NCBI GenBank assembly: GCA_964510785.1
Contig: CAZECM010000053.1
Location: 1 to 22,743, forward strand
DNA: 22,743 nucleotides
Direction: 5' to 3'
Origin: JAAYZM01 sp964510785
GTDB taxonomy: Bacteria > Actinomycetota > Actinomycetes > Actinomycetales > Cellulomonadaceae
This document shows, one piece after another, positions 13,912-20,240 of the stretch. The notes under the pieces are model-generated. The model saw nothing but the letters and a program-made list of their open reading frames with translations. It did not search any database and had not been told where the DNA came from. The translations under genes and the position numbers were made by a program. Position 1 is the stretch's first letter. The number at the start of each line of letters is the position of its first letter.

Positions 13912-15263
13912 GCATCGAGCCCAGCGCGGAGCTGCTCGAGGGGCTCGAGCACTGGCGGACCCTCGAGCCCGCCCAGCAGCCGGTGTGGCCCGACGAGGCG
14001 AAGCTCGCGGCCGTGACGCAGCGCCTGGCGGGGCTGCCTCCGCTCGTGTTCGCGGGCGAGGCCGACGTCCTGACGGACAAGCTTGCGGCAGCGGGACGTG
14101 GCGAGGCGTTCGTGCTCCAGGGCGGCGACTGCGCCGAGACCTTCGCCGAGGCGACCGCCGACAACATCAGGAACAAGATCAAGACGATCCTGCAGATGGC
14201 GGTCGTCCTGACGCACGGTGCGAGCCTGCCGATCATCAAGCTGGGACGGATGGCCGGTCAGTACGCCAAGCCCCGCAGCTCGAACGACGAGACCCGTGAC
14301 GGCGTCACCCTGCCGGCGTTCCGCGGCGACATCATCAACGGACACCCGTTCACCGCGGAGGACCGCACCCCGGACCCCGCGCGACTGCTCGAGGCGTACC
14401 ACACGTCCGCGTCGACGCTGAACCTCATCCGGGCCTTCACGATGGGTGGCTTCGCCGACCTGCGCCGGGTGCACGAGTGGAACCGGGGCTTCCTCGCGAA
14501 CAACCCCGCCTACTCCCGCTACGAGAAGACGGCGGCGGAGATCGACCGGGCGATCCGCTTCATGGCCGCGTGCGGTGCGGACTTCGACGCCCTGCGCACG
14601 GTCGAGTTCTTCTCGAGCCACGAGGCGCTCCTGCTCGACTACGAGCGACCCCTGACCCGCATCGACTCGCGCACGGGCCTGCCGTACGACTGCTCGGCCC
14701 ACTTCGTGTGGATCGGGGAGCGCACGCGTCAGATCGACGGCGCCCACGTGGACTTCCTGTCCCGCGTGCGCAACCCGATCGGCGTCAAGCTCGGGCCGAC
14801 GACGACGGCCGACGACGCGCGGGCGCTCATGGACAAGCTCAACCCGGCGGGCACCGCCGGGCGTCTGACCTTCATCACCCGGATGGGTGCGGGCCAGATC
14901 CGTGACCTGCTGCCCGACCTGCTCGAGAAGGTTGCGGCGCACGGCAGCCCGGTCACGTGGGTGTGCGACCCGATGCACGGCAACACGATCACGTCCTCCA
15001 ACGGGTACAAGACGCGTCGGTTGAGCGACGTGCTCGACGAGGTGGCCGGCTTCTTCGAGGCGCACCGCACGGCGGGGACCATCCCGGGCGGCGTGCACGT
15101 CGAGCTCACGGGCGGGGACGTCACGGAGGTGCTCGGCGGTTCGGAGCACATCGACGACGCCGCGCTGGCCCGCCGCTACGAGACTCTCGTGGACCCGCGG
15201 CTCAACCACCAGCAGTCGCTCGAGCTCTCGTTCCAGGTCGCGGACATGCTCCGAGGCGCCTGA
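13908..15263 (+). CDS. aroG: Class II 3-deoxy-7-phosphoheptulonate (DAHP) synthase
   Basis: Condenses phosphoenolpyruvate and erythrose-4-phosphate, the first step of the shikimate pathway. The 451-residue protein is of class II (plant/mycobacterial type): QGGDCAE at 71-77 with metal-binding C75, GRMAGQYAKPRS at 113-124, SSHEALLLDYE, NPIGVKLGPT and CDPMHGNT further on, with all core motifs intact. The GTG at 13908 overlaps the phosphofructokinase stop (GTGA) and is preferred over the in-frame upstream extension. Feedback control by aromatic amino acids is known for the M. tuberculosis homologue and may apply. Coupling to pfp links sugar-phosphate flux to aromatic synthesis. Confidence 0.96.
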   Translation: MSIEPSAELLEGLEHWRTLEPAQQPVWPDEAKLAAVTQRLAGLPPLVFAGEADVLTDKLAAAGRGEAFVLQGGDCAETFAEATADNIRNKIKTILQMAVVLTHGASLPIIKLGRMAGQYAKPRSSNDETRDGVTLPAFRGDIINGHPFTAEDRTPDPARLLEAYHTSASTLNLIRAFTMGGFADLRRVHEWNRGFLANNPAYSRYEKTAAEIDRAIRFMAACGADFDALRTVEFFSSHEALLLDYERPLTRIDSRTGLPYDCSAHFVWIGERTRQIDGAHVDFLSRVRNPIGVKLGPTTTADDARALMDKLNPAGTAGRLTFITRMGAGQIRDLLPDLLEKVAAHGSPVTWVCDPMHGNTITSSNGYKTRRLSDVLDEVAGFFEAHRTAGTIPGGVHVELTGGDVTEVLGGSEHIDDAALARRYETLVDPRLNHQQSLELSFQVADMLRGA

Positions 15264-15264
15264 G

Positions 15265-15282
15265 CCCCGTGGCTGGGCGGGG
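15265..15282. terminator. Weak hairpin in convergent gap after DAHP synthase gene
   Basis: CCCCG (15265-15269) pairs with CGGGG (15278-15282) around an 8-base loop, inside the 39-base gap between two convergent genes. There is no U-tract. It may contribute to transcription end, but the stem is short and GC-rich stems are common here. Confidence 0.25.
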
Positions 15283-15302
15283 ACGCGCAGGGGGCGGCGC
15301 CG

Positions 15303-17279
15303 TCAGACGACGGTGAGGACGACGATGGTCCCCTTGACGACCTTGGTGCCGGCCTCGACGCTCTGGTCGCGGACGAGCCCGAGCATCCCGCCGAGGAAGT
15401 TCTCGCGCCGCGGTTCCATGTCGAGGTCGACGAGGATCTGTGCGGCCTCGTCGTACGACTTGCCGAAGAGGTTCGGGATCTCGAACGTCTCCGGGCCCTT
15501 GCTGACGGTGACGGTGACCACGTCCGTGCGGAACCCGGGGGTGCCCGCCTCGGGCGACTGCGAGATGACGTGGCCCTTCGCGACCGTGTCCGAGAACTGG
15601 TTCTTGGCCTTCTTGTACACGAGCCCGAAGCGCTCGAGCTCCGCCTTGGCCTGGGCGCGGGTCGCCCCGACCACCGACATGATCTTGAGCGGCGCGGGTC
15701 CGTCCGAGACCGTGAGCGTGAACTCGGTGCCGACCTCGAACCGCTCCTCGCCGGTCGGGGAGACGGACATGACCTCGCCCGCGGGCACCTCGTCGTCGTA
15801 CCTCATGACGTGCGGTGCCACCGTGAACCCGGCGCGTCGCAGCTCGATCACGGCGTCCTCGGCCGTCGCGCCGACGAGATCCCCGGGCACGTCGCGCATG
15901 TCGGGGCCCTTGGAGAGCGTGACGAGCACCTCGGCGCCGCGCGCGATCTGGCCGCCGGCCACGGGTGCGGTGCTGATGACCTCGTCCACGGGCTCGTGCG
16001 AGAACTCCTCGCCGAACCGGAACTCGAGGTCGGCCCTCGTGAGCACGTCTGCGGCGGCCTCGCTCTCCATGCCGACCACGTTGGGGACCGCGGTGAACGC
16101 GCCGGGACCGTAGTTGACGAACCACCACGAGCCCGCGGCGAGGGCCGTGAGCACGCTCAGGACGACGGCGAACGCCCACCACCGACGCCGACGGCGGGCC
16201 CGCTGCGCCTCGAGCCGTTCGATCTCCGCCTCGTGCTCCGGGCTGAGCACGCCGACGCCGATCGGCAGCGCGATCGTGGAGCCGGACTCGTTCATGTCGA
16301 GCATCGTCGTGTCGATCTCGTCCGGCGAGCCGGGGGTCGCGGGGTCGTCGCCCGAGGGGACGGCCGTCGCGGGGTGGAGCGTGATCGTGGGCGGGACGTC
16401 CGCGGCGCGGGCGAGGGTCTCGTCGTCGAGGAGCGCGCGAGTGCGCCGGACGAGCTCGAGCGCCGCGGCGGCGTCGTGCGGGCGGTCGTCCGGGACGCGG
16501 GCGGCCAGTGCGTGGACGAGGTCGTCGATCTCCTGCGGGAGCCAGCTCACCGAGCTCGACGGCGCGGGGATGTCGTTGGAGACGTGCTGGAGGGCGACCT
16601 GCACGGGGGTCTCGCCCGTGAAGGGCTGACGGCCCGTGAGCATCTCGTAGAGCAGGATGCCGCACGCGTACACGTCCGTGCGAGGGTCGCTGATGCCCCG
16701 GGAGACGAGCTCGGGGCCGAGGTAGGCGACGGTGCCGAGCACGGTGCCCGTCGTCGTCGCCGTGACTTCCGTGACCGCGCGGGCAAGGCCGAAGTCGGCC
16801 ACCTTGATGCGGCCGTCCGACGCGAGCAGCACGTTCTCCGGCTTGATGTCGCGGTGGACGAGCCCGTGGCGGTGCGCGGCAGAGAGTGCGTCGAGGACGC
16901 TCTCGATGACGGAGAGCGACTCGTCGAGGCTCAGCGCGCCGGCCTCCGCGAGCCGCCGCCGCAGCGTGATGCCGTCGACGTACTCCATCGTGAGGTAGGA
17001 GACGTCGCCGTCGAGGCCCTGGTCGTACACGCCGACGAGCCCCGCGTGGGTGAGCCGGGCTGCGGACCGCGCCTCGCGGCGGAAGCGTGCGATGAAGTCG
17101 GACCCGTCCGCGCCGTCGGCCAGGTGGGCGTGCATGACCTTGAGGGCCACCTCGCGGTCCAGCCGTCGGTCGACGGCGAGATACACGGTGGCCATTCCCC
17201 CCCGGGCAATCCGGGAGAGGACCTCGTATCGCCCGTCGACGACCGTGCCGACGAGCGGATCAGTGATCGTCCTACCCAC
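15303..17279 (-). CDS. pknL: Transmembrane Ser/Thr protein kinase with four PASTA domains
   Basis: Membrane kinase that senses peptidoglycan fragments or lipid II outside and phosphorylates proteins inside. The 658-residue protein has a kinase domain at about 18-275: Gly-loop GGMATVY (27-33), K47, catalytic HRDIKPEN (142-149, D144), DFG (162-164), and a Thr-rich activation loop (TATTTGT). An acidic linker precedes an RRRRR stop-transfer stretch and one helix at about 367-388. Four PASTA repeats follow (about 395-458, 460-527, 528-596, 597-658). GTG 17279 has AGGA about 8 nt upstream. The gene sits where pknL lies in mycobacteria; that M. tuberculosis kinase lacks PASTA repeats, so the extracellular sensor differs. 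It follows the LysM hydrolase gene by 35 nt. Confidence 0.93.
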   Translation of the reverse strand: MGRTITDPLVGTVVDGRYEVLSRIARGGMATVYLAVDRRLDREVALKVMHAHLADGADGSDFIARFRREARSAARLTHAGLVGVYDQGLDGDVSYLTMEYVDGITLRRRLAEAGALSLDESLSVIESVLDALSAAHRHGLVHRDIKPENVLLASDGRIKVADFGLARAVTEVTATTTGTVLGTVAYLGPELVSRGISDPRTDVYACGILLYEMLTGRQPFTGETPVQVALQHVSNDIPAPSSSVSWLPQEIDDLVHALAARVPDDRPHDAAAALELVRRTRALLDDETLARAADVPPTITLHPATAVPSGDDPATPGSPDEIDTTMLDMNESGSTIALPIGVGVLSPEHEAEIERLEAQRARRRRRWWAFAVVLSVLTALAAGSWWFVNYGPGAFTAVPNVVGMESEAAADVLTRADLEFRFGEEFSHEPVDEVISTAPVAGGQIARGAEVLVTLSKGPDMRDVPGDLVGATAEDAVIELRRAGFTVAPHVMRYDDEVPAGEVMSVSPTGEERFEVGTEFTLTVSDGPAPLKIMSVVGATRAQAKAELERFGLVYKKAKNQFSDTVAKGHVISQSPEAGTPGFRTDVVTVTVSKGPETFEIPNLFGKSYDEAAQILVDLDMEPRRENFLGGMLGLVRDQSVEAGTKVVKGTIVVLTVV

Positions 17280-17314
17280 GGGGCGATCCTACGGTGGGAA
17301 TCGTCGGGAATCGG

Positions 17315-18481
17315 TCAGGCGAACCGCTGCATGAGTGTCCGGACATTCGCGACGTAGCGGCGGGTGTCGGAGAACATGCCGTACTTCCGCACCGAGGTGG
17401 CGCCCTGGTAGTACCCGGCGATCGCCGTGTCGAGGTCCGGGGCGCTCTTGACGAGCTGGCGCAGGATCGCGACCCCGGCCGTGACGTTGTCGTCCGGGTC
17501 GAGCAGGTTGATGGAGTGACCCACGAGGTCAGCGGCCCAGTCGCCCGACGTGGGGATGACCTGCATCGTCCCGATGGCGTTGGCGGGGGAGACGGAGGCG
17601 TGGTTGAAGCCGGACTCCTGGAAGGCCACGGCCTGGGCGAGGGACGCGTTCACGCCGAGCCGCTTGGCCGTCGCGACCACCTTCGACTGCATGGTCGCCT
17701 TCGACGGCACGCCGGCCTCGAGCAGGAGCGCCTTGTTCTTGTTGGCCGACGCGACGACGTGCTGCGGGTACTTGCGTCCCGCGAACGTGTCGGGGACCTT
17801 CTCGCTGTCCGGCAGCTCGTACGAGTCGCCGTCGCCCGCCACGCCGGGGATGGTGAGGCGCTGCCCGGCGACGATGAAGGCGCGCGAGTCGAGGCCGTTG
17901 GCCTTGACGACGGCGGTGACGGTGACGCCGAAGCGGGTGGCGATGCGCGAGACCGTGTCGCCCGAGGCCACCGTGTAGGTCGTCGTCTTCGTCGTTGCCT
18001 TCTTGGCCTTCTTCGCGGGCGTCTCGGGTGAGGAGGCACCGGGGATGGCGAGCTTCTGGCCCACGACGATGAAGGCGCGCGAGTCGAGGCCGTTGGCCTT
18101 GACGATCGCCTGGACCGTGGTGCCGTAGCGCGCGGCGAGGTGGGAGACGGTGTCCCCGGATGCCACCGTGTGCTTCGCAGCGGCTTCCTTCGTGGTCGAC
18201 TTCTTGGGGGAGTCGGACTTGGTGCTCGACGAGCCGGTGGGGATCACGAGGCGCTGGCCCGCGTAGATGCGACCCGGGTCGGCGAGGTCGTTGGCGCGTG
18301 CGATCGCGGCCACGGAGACCCCCGAGCGGGTCGCGATGTGCGACACGGTCTCGCCCTTGCGCACGGTGTGCTGCTCCTGGGCCTGCGCGGAGCTCGCGGT
18401 CGCGACCGAGGCTGCGGCGAGCGCGAGAGTCACCCCGGTGCCCGTGGCGACCTTGATCCGGCCCGTGTCGTGCTGCGTCAT
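17315..18481 (-). CDS. Secreted LysM x3 lytic transglycosylase-like peptidoglycan hydrolase
   Basis: A 388-residue exported cell-wall enzyme. A signal peptide (hydrophobic about 11-33) ends at SAQA-Q near 34. Three LysM peptidoglycan-binding repeats follow at 38-81, 104-147 and 169-212, separated by Lys/Ser/Thr/Ala linkers. The C-terminal domain (about 265-388) is lysozyme-like SLT: AVAFQESGF with catalytic-type E289, GTMQVIP at 304-310, and AIAGYYQG near 353-360. It should cleave glycan strands during growth or division. ATG 18481 has GAGGA 8 nt upstream, which excludes the longer frame to 18718. It lies upstream of the PASTA kinase gene on the same strand, and a 9-bp repeat array sits at its 5' edge. 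Confidence 0.92.
   Translation of the reverse strand: MTQHDTGRIKVATGTGVTLALAAASVATASSAQAQEQHTVRKGETVSHIATRSGVSVAAIARANDLADPGRIYAGQRLVIPTGSSSTKSDSPKKSTTKEAAAKHTVASGDTVSHLAARYGTTVQAIVKANGLDSRAFIVVGQKLAIPGASSPETPAKKAKKATTKTTTYTVASGDTVSRIATRFGVTVTAVVKANGLDSRAFIVAGQRLTIPGVAGDGDSYELPDSEKVPDTFAGRKYPQHVVASANKNKALLLEAGVPSKATMQSKVVATAKRLGVNASLAQAVAFQESGFNHASVSPANAIGTMQVIPTSGDWAADLVGHSINLLDPDDNVTAGVAILRQLVKSAPDLDTAIAGYYQGATSVRKYGMFSDTRRYVANVRTLMQRFA
17869..17910. repeat. 42-bp direct repeat, copy 1 (LysM repeat 3)
   Basis: This segment is identical base-for-base to 18064-18105. It encodes KANGLDSRAFIV in LysM 3. The copies are 195 bp apart, exactly the 65-residue LysM-plus-linker period. Identity including third positions suggests recent duplication or gene conversion. 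Confidence 0.85.
18064..18105. repeat. 42-bp direct repeat, copy 2 (LysM repeat 2)
   Basis: Partner of 17869-17910, encoding the same KANGLDSRAFIV stretch in LysM 2. The more N-terminal LysM 1 differs here (ANDLADPGRIY), so only repeats 2 and 3 are recent relatives. Confidence 0.85.
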
Positions 18482-18491
18482 GGCGCCATCC

Positions 18492-18536
18492 TCGTGTGAC
18501 TGATGTGACAGATGTTTCTGGTGGGACTCAAGTGAC
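18492..18536 (-). promoter_or_regulatory. Five in-phase 9-bp repeats, GTCACA-like (candidate MtrA-type operator)
   Basis: Read on the minus strand, consecutive 9-mers are GTCACTTGA (18536-18528), GTCCCACCA (18527-18519), GAAACATCT (18518-18510), GTCACATCA (18509-18501) and GTCACACGA (18500-18492). Four match GTCACA at five or six of six positions; the middle one is degenerate. The array abuts the ribosome site of the LysM hydrolase gene and lies 54-98 bp upstream of the Rv2175c-like gene. From memory, M. tuberculosis MtrA binds 9-bp direct repeats of GTCACAgcg type and controls cell-wall hydrolases. Assignment to MtrA is inference. Confidence 0.5.
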
Positions 18537-18544
18537 AGAACATG

Positions 18545-18550
18545 AAAGTA
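18545..18550 (-). promoter_or_regulatory. Candidate -10 element of the LysM hydrolase gene
   Basis: TACTTT on the minus strand fits TAnnnT and would start transcription near 18538. The 9-bp repeat array would then lie in the first ~45 nt of the transcript, a position suited to repression. No clear -35 is visible. Confidence 0.3.
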
Positions 18551-18589
18551 CCCGACGTCGGCGCCTGAGGGAAGAGGAGGCGTGGCGTG

Positions 18590-19006
18590 ATGGGCCGTAC
18601 GCTGTGCTCCGTGGAGACCTCGCTCGAAGAACTCGTCCCTCGCTGGCTCACCGTCCCGGACCTGTGCGAGCACCTCGCGCTCGACGCCGGCAAGGTGCGT
18701 CGGCTCCTCGCGGAGCACTGGCTCATCGGCGCCAGGCAGGGGGAGCGCAACATCTTCGCCGTACCCGCCGACTTCCTCGTCCCCAGGGCGCCGGAAGCGG
18801 ACGCGGAGGGTGCCGACGCGGCCCGCTGGGCCGTCCTCGCGTCACTGCGGGGCACGGTGACGTTGCTGATGGACGCCGGCCTCGACGAAGCGGCTGCGAT
18901 CGAATGGCTGTTCTCGCCGTCGGACCTGCTGGAGGCCACGCCGATCGCCGCGCTCCGGGCCGGTCACAAGGCGCCCGTGCGCCGGGCGGCGCAGACGCTC
19001 TTCTGA
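18590..19006 (+). CDS. Rv2175c-like winged-helix DNA-binding protein
   Basis: A 138-residue cytosolic protein resembling mycobacterial Rv2175c, a DNA-binding winged-helix protein phosphorylated by PknL. A helix-turn-helix region is at about 20-60 (WLTVPDLCEHLALDAGKVRRLLAEHWL), and the C-terminal part has the family features LRGTVTLLMDAG, AAIEWLF and the final RRAAQTLF. GAGGAGG at 18574-18580 serves either ATG 18590 or an adjacent in-frame GTG at 18587; ATG was preferred. The short N-terminus has threonines (T4, T10) that could be kinase targets as in Rv2175c. It is divergent from the LysM hydrolase-kinase unit across a 108-base gap holding the 9-bp repeat array. Confidence 0.85.
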   Translation: MGRTLCSVETSLEELVPRWLTVPDLCEHLALDAGKVRRLLAEHWLIGARQGERNIFAVPADFLVPRAPEADAEGADAARWAVLASLRGTVTLLMDAGLDEAAAIEWLFSPSDLLEATPIAALRAGHKAPVRRAAQTLF

Positions 19007-19033
19007 CTCCTGCGCTGCGGGCCGGTGCGCCGC

Positions 19034-20137
19034 TCAGGCAGTCCGCACGGCCGCCGCGTGGGCGAGGCGCCGCAGCATCGAGGCGCCGGGCTCCGCGAGG
19101 TTCGAGGCGTCGAGCCGCTCGAGGGACTGCGCGACGAGCCCCTCGATGAGCTCCTCGACCTGCGCGGCCGCTCCGGACCCCAGCAGGATCTCCGCGAGGC
19201 GCGCGACCTGTTGCGCGTCGAGGGTGCGGTCGCCGAGCTGTCGCGCGAGCAGCTCGCGCTCTTGGCGGGAGGCCAGCGACATCGCCCGGGCCACGAGCAC
19301 CGTCCGCTTCCCTTCGCGCATGTCGTCACCGGCCGGCTTTCCCGTCACCCCGGGGTCACCGAAGACGCCGAGCAGGTCGTCCCGAAGCTGGAACGCCTCA
19401 CCGAGCGGCAGGCCGACGGTGCGCATCGCCTCGAGGGTGTCGCCGTCGGCCCCGGCAAGCGCGGCACCCAGCACGATCGGGTGCTCGACGGAGTAGCGCG
19501 CCGACTTGGCGCGGATCACCTCGCGGGCCCGCGCCTCGTCCGCCACGGGGTCGGTACCCCACGGCAACGCCTGGGCGAGCACGTCGAGGTACTGGCCCAC
19601 CGTGACCTCGGTGCGCATGAGATCGAAGACCTCTCGCGCGGCACGGGCCGCCCCGGGCGCGAACCCGCCCGTCGCCAGGGCGAACTCGGACTCGCTCGCG
19701 GCGAGGGCGAGGTCACCGAGCAGGATCGCCACGGACTCGCCGAACCTGTCCGGGCTACCCGTCCATCCCTCGCGCACGTGCAGGGCGGCGAACGCTCGGT
19801 GCGCCGTGGGCTGACCGCGTCGCGTGTCAGAGGCGTCCATCACGTCGTCATGGAAGAGGGCCGCGGCCTGGAACAGCTCGAGAGCCGCTCCGACGTGGAG
19901 CACGGCGGACGCTTCGGGCGACCCCGCCTCGCCGCCGTGCGCCCGGAACGACCAGTAGCAGAACGAGGGCCGTAGCCGCTTGCCCCGTGCGAGCATCGCC
20001 GTCACGGCGTCGGCGAGCGGTGCGCCGTCCGCGCCGATCGAGGTGTAGAGCGAACGCTGGGTCGCGAGGTGCTCGGCAAGCACCCGTTCGACGCCGGCGC
20101 GGACGCCCTCGGGATCGGGCGGAGCTGAGTGGACCAC
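19034..20137 (-). CDS. idsA: Trans polyprenyl diphosphate synthase (IdsA/GGPP synthase-like)
   Basis: Condenses isopentenyl diphosphate with allylic diphosphates to short-chain prenyl diphosphates (geranyl to geranylgeranyl range), precursors of menaquinone, carotenoid or lipid-carrier chains. The 367-residue protein has GKRLRP at 52-57, the first Asp-rich motif DDVMD (D97, D98, D101) followed by TRRGQPT, the KS pair at 211-212, and second motif DDLLG at 253-257, in which Gly replaces the final Asp, as in actinobacterial IdsA-type enzymes. DDMREGKRT follows at 271-279. The GTG at 20137 has no ribosome site but a -10-like TAGGCT 6 nt upstream. Product chain length is not determined. It matches idsA2 in the mycobacterial gene order. 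Confidence 0.92.
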   Translation of the reverse strand: MVHSAPPDPEGVRAGVERVLAEHLATQRSLYTSIGADGAPLADAVTAMLARGKRLRPSFCYWSFRAHGGEAGSPEASAVLHVGAALELFQAAALFHDDVMDASDTRRGQPTAHRAFAALHVREGWTGSPDRFGESVAILLGDLALAASESEFALATGGFAPGAARAAREVFDLMRTEVTVGQYLDVLAQALPWGTDPVADEARAREVIRAKSARYSVEHPIVLGAALAGADGDTLEAMRTVGLPLGEAFQLRDDLLGVFGDPGVTGKPAGDDMREGKRTVLVARAMSLASRQERELLARQLGDRTLDAQQVARLAEILLGSGAAAQVEELIEGLVAQSLERLDASNLAEPGASMLRRLAHAAAVRTA

Positions 20138-20143
20138 CTGGCC

Positions 20144-20149
20144 AGCCTA
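20144..20149 (-). promoter_or_regulatory. Candidate -10 element for leaderless idsA
   Basis: TAGGCT on the minus strand ends 6 nt before the GTG at 20137. The spacing and the absence of a Shine-Dalgarno sequence indicate a leaderless transcript. Confidence 0.5.
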
Positions 20150-20162
20150 GGCCGTGCCGTCG

Positions 20163-20200
20163 GGCACCTGGCGCGAGGCGTTCCACAGGCGCGAGGTGCC
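20163..20200. repeat. Overlapping inverted and direct repeats in the idsA/DUF4192 gap
   Basis: GGCACCT (20163-20169) and AGGTGCC (20194-20200) form a 7-bp inverted repeat. Inside it GGCGCGAGG occurs at 20170-20178 and 20188-20196, 18 bp apart. The site lies just upstream of the idsA promoter and 41 bp before the DUF4192 start, so it could be an operator acting on both genes. High GC makes chance repeats likely. Confidence 0.3.
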
Positions 20201-20240
20201 TCCGGCCCACCGAGCGCCGAGGTGCGGTGCGATTCGGGGC

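Noticed and set aside
13668..15209. 513-residue minus-strand open frame over aroG
   Set aside because: Antisense shadow of an intact DAHP synthase with all motifs on the plus strand.
253..17343. Search for tRNA, rRNA, CRISPR, IS or att sites
   Set aside because: No cloverleaf, no regularly spaced palindromic repeats with spacers, no transposase or integrase frame could be supported.
15570..17357. 595-residue plus-strand open frame over the kinase gene
   Set aside because: High-GC shadow of the clearly coding PASTA kinase on the opposite strand.
18482..18589. Possible c-di-AMP (ydaO) riboswitch before a cell-wall hydrolase gene
   Set aside because: Such riboswitches occur upstream of actinobacterial hydrolase genes, but this gap is about 108 bases and shared with a divergent gene, too short, and it holds the 9-bp repeats instead.
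9722..20237. Exact 12-mer GGTGCGATTCGG shared upstream of the DUF6318 gene (9722-9733) and of the DUF4192 gene (20226-20237)
   Set aside because: Pairs of identical 12-mers are expected by chance in 22.7 kb of GC-rich DNA; positions relative to the starts differ.
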